A DNA stretch of 64,000 nt from Trichomonas vaginalis G3. Taxonomy: Eukaryota > Parabasalia > Trichomonadida > Trichomonadidae. A program made the translations under genes and the position numbers. Shown here one piece after another: positions 60,450-64,000 of this stretch (within the stretch, counting starts at the first letter, position 1; each line of letters begins with the position of its first letter). The stretch is taken from contig NC_067203.1 of the NCBI RefSeq assembly GCF_026262505.1, forward strand, positions 21,929,411 through 21,993,410. Reading direction: 5' to 3'. The notes beneath the pieces were generated by a model. It had not been told where the DNA came from. It saw nothing but the letters and a program-made list of their open reading frames with translations, and searched no databases.

Positions 60450-61307
60450 TTACAATACTGCGATGGTAGAGTTTAAGAGTTGTGCTTCAATGTAGAGACA
60501 GTCCTTATGGTCTGGAGGTAAGAACACTGGGCAGTTATGGTCATGAGTGGAGAACATGTCTATCCAAAACTCACGATTGAAGCCAGTTAATTTATAGTAT
60601 TTAGGGTTAGGAAGTGGTGAAGTTCTTGTATGACCAATGAACTCATTTTCAACGCCTTTGGCTATATTAGAGAAAAGAATAGCTTGCTTTCTATCCCAAA
60701 TGCCAGGTGTTACAATCTTTGAAAATTCATTTTTCCTCGGAAGCATTGCATCATAATTGAAAACATTCTTGAAATCATCACTTGGTTCAGAGATTTGAAA
60801 TCTTATACGTAATGGATTTTCTTTCTCTTTAGCTACTTCATTGAATGGTGAATATATAACAAACTGACAGTCATGTGTTCCATCTTCATTTTCATTAAAT
60901 TCATAATGAAAGTCTATAAGTTGTGGCTGACTACCTTCTTCTTTCAGTTGTGCAAGAAACTCACGTAAAGGCTGTAAAGTTTGTACTTCAATGTTAAACT
61001 TTTTCTCGAACATTTCATTAAATGAAATCATACATTGCAACAATGTTGTATCGTCTTTAAAGTATTTGTATATGTGAATGTTTTGGACACTTAAAGACTG
61101 TTCGTCATTTTCTATCTCGACTTGAAGTATAAAGTCAACTTTCCTAAATGCACGTGTTATATACATAGATGTTATGCCAATGTACTTCTCTTCATTTATG
61201 TTCACAATCCAGTCTGTTGGAAACTTAAACGTTACTCTGTTCCCCTTTATTTTGACGTCAGGGTTTTCACTACTGAACGCAACAGATAAAGGTATTTGTC
61301 TATACAT
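60450..61307 (-). CDS. P2 virion protein candidate
   Basis: 285 residues, strand-rich: 'NRVTFKFPTDWIVNINEEKY', 'IGITSMYITRAFRKVDFILQ', 'VFLPPDHKDCLYIEAQLLNS'. It looks like a capsid-type sandwich (penton or minor capsid) and lies in a cluster with the capsid gene. No enzyme motif. The start follows AAATTATAAAAATA-type T-rich sequence on its strand. Confidence 0.5.
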   Translation of the reverse strand: MYRQIPLSVAFSSENPDVKIKGNRVTFKFPTDWIVNINEEKYIGITSMYITRAFRKVDFILQVEIENDEQSLSVQNIHIYKYFKDDTTLLQCMISFNEMFEKKFNIEVQTLQPLREFLAQLKEEGSQPQLIDFHYEFNENEDGTHDCQFVIYSPFNEVAKEKENPLRIRFQISEPSDDFKNVFNYDAMLPRKNEFSKIVTPGIWDRKQAILFSNIAKGVENEFIGHTRTSPLPNPKYYKLTGFNREFWIDMFSTHDHNCPVFLPPDHKDCLYIEAQLLNSTIAVL

Positions 61308-61331
61308 TTAATTCGGATAAAAATAAACCAT

Positions 61332-61592
61332 TTACTCTTTCTTTGCTTCAGCTTCTTTAGCTTTTGCTTCAGCTTCTTCTCTAGCTTTCTTCGCCAGCAA
61401 ACGTGGGTTCTTCTGTCTTCCAGCAGCTAATGCAGCTAGTTGTTTTTCACTAAGTTTTCTCTTTGGTCTCTCTGGCTTTTGTTCTTGTTTTTGTTCCTTC
61501 AGTTCGGATAAAATTTGCTCGCGAATTTCTTTCTTCAATGCTTCAACATCTATGACCCCTTGGGTCTTGTCCATATGACTTGTCTGAGTCAT
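61332..61592 (-). CDS. P2 small basic coiled-coil protein
   Basis: 86 residues. The first 35 residues are a helical 'VDVEALKKEIREQILSELKE'; the rest is Lys/Arg/Ala-rich ('KPERPKRKLSEKQLAALAAG', 'LLAKKAREEAEAKAKEAEAK'). Resembles a small nucleoid or core protein; compare the P1 protein at 19138. Function inferred only from charge. Confidence 0.45.
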   Translation of the reverse strand: MTQTSHMDKTQGVIDVEALKKEIREQILSELKEQKQEQKPERPKRKLSEKQLAALAAGRQKNPRLLAKKAREEAEAKAKEAEAKKE

Positions 61593-61638
61593 TTGACTGC
61601 AGATAAAAAAACAAAATTAAAACTTTAACCGATGTAAA

Positions 61639-62067
61639 ATGAGCTTGTCAAAATCAGAGCGAGAGTCTATTATATTAAATGACGCAAGAGGAATACAACA
61701 TCCTTTCTATTATGTAAGTCAGAGTAAAGATGGTAAAATATACGTAAGAAAAAGAAAGGTTCCATTAGCGAATGCAGAGAGCGACAACATTAAGGTGCAT
61801 GGCACCGAGGGTGAAGCCCATATAAAACCTTCTATTCAAACTGAAAAGTCAATAGAACAAGAAGAAAAGAAGCCAGATGTTCTTTCAATAACGAACCAAG
61901 AGCTTATTGCAAAGTTCGTGAATTTCATTGAAAAGCAAACCGAGTCAAAGAACCCTGACCCACCAGTGAAAGAAGTTGAGACAAAAGAGAATGTACAGTT
62001 CATTGAAAATGTCAAGAAACAACTTCCACCACGAATGCCAAGAAGAAGAGTGAGAATAATGAAGTAA
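61639..62067 (+). CDS. P2 hypothetical protein upstream of capsid
   Basis: 142 residues: 'LNDARGIQHPFYYVSQSKDG' 'KIYVRKRKVPLANAESD', then a linker with a GC-rich mini-hairpin in frame (61794-61819, coding for VHGTEGEAH), a coiled coil, and a basic end 'RMPRRRVRIMK'. Starts 27 bp before the capsid gene's leader, in the same direction. Could be a scaffold or cementing protein. Confidence 0.5.
   Translation: MSLSKSERESIILNDARGIQHPFYYVSQSKDGKIYVRKRKVPLANAESDNIKVHGTEGEAHIKPSIQTEKSIEQEEKKPDVLSITNQELIAKFVNFIEKQTESKNPDPPVKEVETKENVQFIENVKKQLPPRMPRRRVRIMK
61794..61819. repeat. GC-rich paired mini-hairpin (P2, copy 3)
   Basis: GGTGC-atg-GCACC, two bases, GGGT-gaa-GCCC (one T-G pair), then CAT. In frame in the gene at 61639. 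Confidence 0.8.
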
Positions 62068-62094
62068 ATAGATATTTTTATCCGAAGTAAATAC

Positions 62095-63621
62095 ATGCAG
62101 AACGAACAGTTAAACGAATTTACTCCAGCAGAGCATATTCATCAGATTCGCTCATATTTCGATATCATAGACAATGCAGTTCAAATTGGTGACACTAATA
62201 GAAAATATTCTGACGCAAAGATTCCATCACAACCTGGAACTGCTAAAGATAACACATGGGTAACATTCAATCTCTCACCTCCTGGTGAAAATATGTTGGA
62301 CCTTTACAATACATTCATTACGTATAAAATGGAAGGTCAATTTATTGCAGATAAAGAAATTGGTTCAGGTTCCAATAAAACAAACTCACCAGGATTTTGG
62401 ATTGGTTTCGATGACGCTTTCTATGCAGTTGCTGGATATCAAATCCTTGCAAATGGTCGTATCGTATATTCTCAAGACAACGCACGAGAAGAAGCATATA
62501 TAACTTCAAACTCACAAACTACCGAACAAATAAAGAAAGTAGATGTTTTCTCAAAGACTCGACATGAAGATGTATGGAGTCATTCGGGAACATGCAGAAC
62601 AGGACAAATTGTTAGTGGTCCAATTACAGCAGGAAAATCATTTGATTTTAAGCTTCGTTTAAGAATTCCTGTTAGAAAGTTTTTACCATTAGAAGCTATA
62701 AGATTTATTCCTGCATTTGCTGGTAACATTCAGCTTAAAGTAAAGTTCAGTAGCGACGCATTACAATGCACATCTATATCTGTAAATGATATCATTGCTT
62801 TCAATCCAACTCTTAAAGTTGCATTTGCTTCAGATTCAAATCCACCGACAAATAAATTTGTTCCATGGAATGAACCATTCACTATGATAACGAAGGCAAT
62901 AGAAGCTAGTGGAACAGTTACTATTACAACTGTAACCCAGCAACTATTTCGAACAAAGATGGATTTTAATGAATGTTTCATTCATCCAAAGTCATTCTCT
63001 TTAGACCCTAACATTTATACAGAACTTGTAGAACATTATACAAACGAGGCTTTATGTTTTCCTGTTAAAGTTATGGATTGGATTCCTATGGACGGTTCAT
63101 TCTCAAAGAATACAGATAGTTCAAGTGCAACATTTACAGCAGCTTATACGCCTATTAATGTTAAAAGTATTTGGGCACTATTTAGAAAGAAAGACAACTA
63201 TTATGTTAATTTTGAGAACCCTAAGTTTAAATATCTTCAGCTTTCCATGGGAGCTTATGGAAATATGCCTGCAGAACCTGAAAAATCATATGGACCTGTA
63301 TTTTATGAAATGGTTGCGAACGCTTGCAATACAAACAATGATATGATTGGATTTAATGAAGATGTTATGAGGTCATTGGTGGATGATGGTAGTGTGGAAC
63401 ATAAATGGGATAGCTATGACAACACACATTTCTTATGTGGTTTTCCAACAGAAGTGGACTTTTGCTTCCAGCAAGGTCAAACATCTACTGCTCCAATAAC
63501 ATACAAATTGTCTGTTAAAGGACCTATTGAACTAGCAACTGAAAACGTACCAAAGCCACTTATTGGATTTATGAGGGATTGTTGCTTTGCCATTCAGGTG
63601 CGTGCTAATGGAATCCCATAA
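62095..63621 (+). CDS. P2 major capsid protein (double jelly-roll)
   Basis: 508 residues. Strand-rich; N-terminal barrel 'TWVTFNLSPPGENMLDLYN', 'GFDDAFYAVAGYQILANGRI'; second barrel 'TYKLSVKGPIELATENVPKP' at the C-terminus. The order, size and adjacent packaging genes fit Polinton capsid proteins that form icosahedral shells. The frame is complete. By-eye similarity to the P1 capsid at 27016 is low, so the two elements are far apart. Starts after ATTTTTATCCGAAGTAAATA. Confidence 0.78.
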   Translation: MQNEQLNEFTPAEHIHQIRSYFDIIDNAVQIGDTNRKYSDAKIPSQPGTAKDNTWVTFNLSPPGENMLDLYNTFITYKMEGQFIADKEIGSGSNKTNSPGFWIGFDDAFYAVAGYQILANGRIVYSQDNAREEAYITSNSQTTEQIKKVDVFSKTRHEDVWSHSGTCRTGQIVSGPITAGKSFDFKLRLRIPVRKFLPLEAIRFIPAFAGNIQLKVKFSSDALQCTSISVNDIIAFNPTLKVAFASDSNPPTNKFVPWNEPFTMITKAIEASGTVTITTVTQQLFRTKMDFNECFIHPKSFSLDPNIYTELVEHYTNEALCFPVKVMDWIPMDGSFSKNTDSSSATFTAAYTPINVKSIWALFRKKDNYYVNFENPKFKYLQLSMGAYGNMPAEPEKSYGPVFYEMVANACNTNNDMIGFNEDVMRSLVDDGSVEHKWDSYDNTHFLCGFPTEVDFCFQQGQTSTAPITYKLSVKGPIELATENVPKPLIGFMRDCCFAIQVRANGIP

Positions 63622-63698
63622 TAAGATTAGATGACTATAACTTAGCTACGGACGACAGTGAGGAATAAAGGATGAACGTTTATTTTTAAAGCTTATAA

Positions 63699-64000
63699 AT
63701 GAGTTCTTCATCAAGCTCTCGTGAACCTTCACCATCTATGAAACAAACTTTACCAAACGATTATGGAGCACCTATTGAATATTTCTTACGAGCTGCACAA
63801 TGGCAAAGAGCAGTCTCACCAAGGTTAGGTGTTCCACCAGCTCCTGTCAAAAATAGCATTTGGTCAAGTCCTTATATAAAATATGGTCTCCCACTAGGTT
63901 TGCTAGCTACAGCAGGAGCAGTAATGATGTTGAAAAGAAATAAAGCAAATGTTGTAAATAATACTGAAGTAGCTGAAGTTAAACAAACTCCGACACCATC
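63699..64000 (+). CDS. P2 membrane peptide, partial
   Basis: Starts at ATG 63699 after TTTATTTTTAAAGCTTATAA. About 100 codons are visible: a Ser-rich start 'MSSSSSSREPSPSMKQTLPN', an aromatic part, then a membrane helix 'YGLPLGLLATAGAVMMLKRN' near residues 67-86, then a polar tail cut by the window end. Position right after the capsid gene suggests a virion membrane or entry protein. Inference. Confidence 0.5.
   Translation, partial: MSSSSSSREPSPSMKQTLPNDYGAPIEYFLRAAQWQRAVSPRLGVPPAPVKNSIWSSPYIKYGLPLGLLATAGAVMMLKRNKANVVNNTEVAEVKQTPTP

Larger units (their letters stand above)
43786..64000 (+). mobile_element. Polinton/Maverick P2, left part (continues past window)
   Basis: The left end is taken at AGTTAGTATAC (43786), close in form to the P1 end AGTAGTATATG; 43790 is an alternative. 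More than 20 kb lie in the window, with packaging ATPase, penton-like proteins, fibre, integrase, KilA-N regulators, pPolB, major capsid and a membrane peptide. The right terminus and duplication are outside. Most genes look whole; a few are broken (about five breaks seen). Its genes are far diverged from P1, so it belongs to another Polinton lineage. Main genes are open, suggesting a younger copy than P1. Confidence 0.9.

Noticed and set aside
1-64000. tRNA or rRNA genes
   Set aside because: No cloverleaf-like or conserved rRNA stretches were found by eye; a dedicated scan was not possible.

Overview
The window looks like nuclear DNA of a trichomonad, most likely Trichomonas vaginalis. This is inferred from the sequence alone: it is strongly AT-rich, genes are intronless and tightly spaced on both strands, TCA(Y/T)T initiator-like motifs lie just before several start codons, there is a two-repeat Myb protein, and much of the DNA is Polinton/Maverick elements, which are known to be very abundant in T. 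vaginalis. I cannot exclude a close relative such as Tritrichomonas.

Layout. 1-11,511 is host DNA: a CARMIL-like leucine-rich-repeat protein, a helical-solenoid protein on the minus strand, and a tandem pair of two-TM surface proteins whose first 849 bp are identical. 11,518-31,047 is a complete Polinton (P1): about 510-bp terminal inverted repeats, a perfect 6-bp target duplication (TGCCTG), integrase, protein-primed DNA polymerase, packaging ATPase, major capsid protein, penton-like protein, phage-style fibre and pVI-like peptides. Its ends look whole but many internal genes are broken. A 1,035-bp Tc1/mariner-like non-autonomous element (TA duplication) has inserted in P1 and carries four long hairpins in a row. 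31,048-37,277 is host DNA (SAP-domain protein, disordered acidic protein, RING-H2 membrane protein, two unrecognised proteins). 37,278-40,639 is a nested pair of DNA transposons: a 2.3-kb Mutator-like element (10-bp target duplication, DDE transposase) inside another inverted-repeat element. A Myb-family gene follows at 40,933. At about 43,786 a second, very different Polinton (P2) begins and runs off the window; it has its own capsid, ATPase, polymerase, integrase and fibre, two KilA-N-type regulators, repeated palindromes and an iteron block.

How the parts fit. Each Polinton encodes replication (pPolB), integration (integrase) and virion modules (capsid, penton-like, ATPase, pVI-like, fibre), so each is a virus-like element. 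P1 and P2 differ in integrase, capsid and gene order, yet their fibres end in an almost identical phage-type receptor-binding tip, and both carry the same kind of GC-rich paired mini-hairpin. P2 also has four copies of one 14-bp palindrome, three of them about 100-130 bp before a gene start, next to KilA-N genes, and a cluster of TAACGATA sites like those bound by trichomonad Myb factors. These shared modules and the hairpin array are the most interesting signals here.
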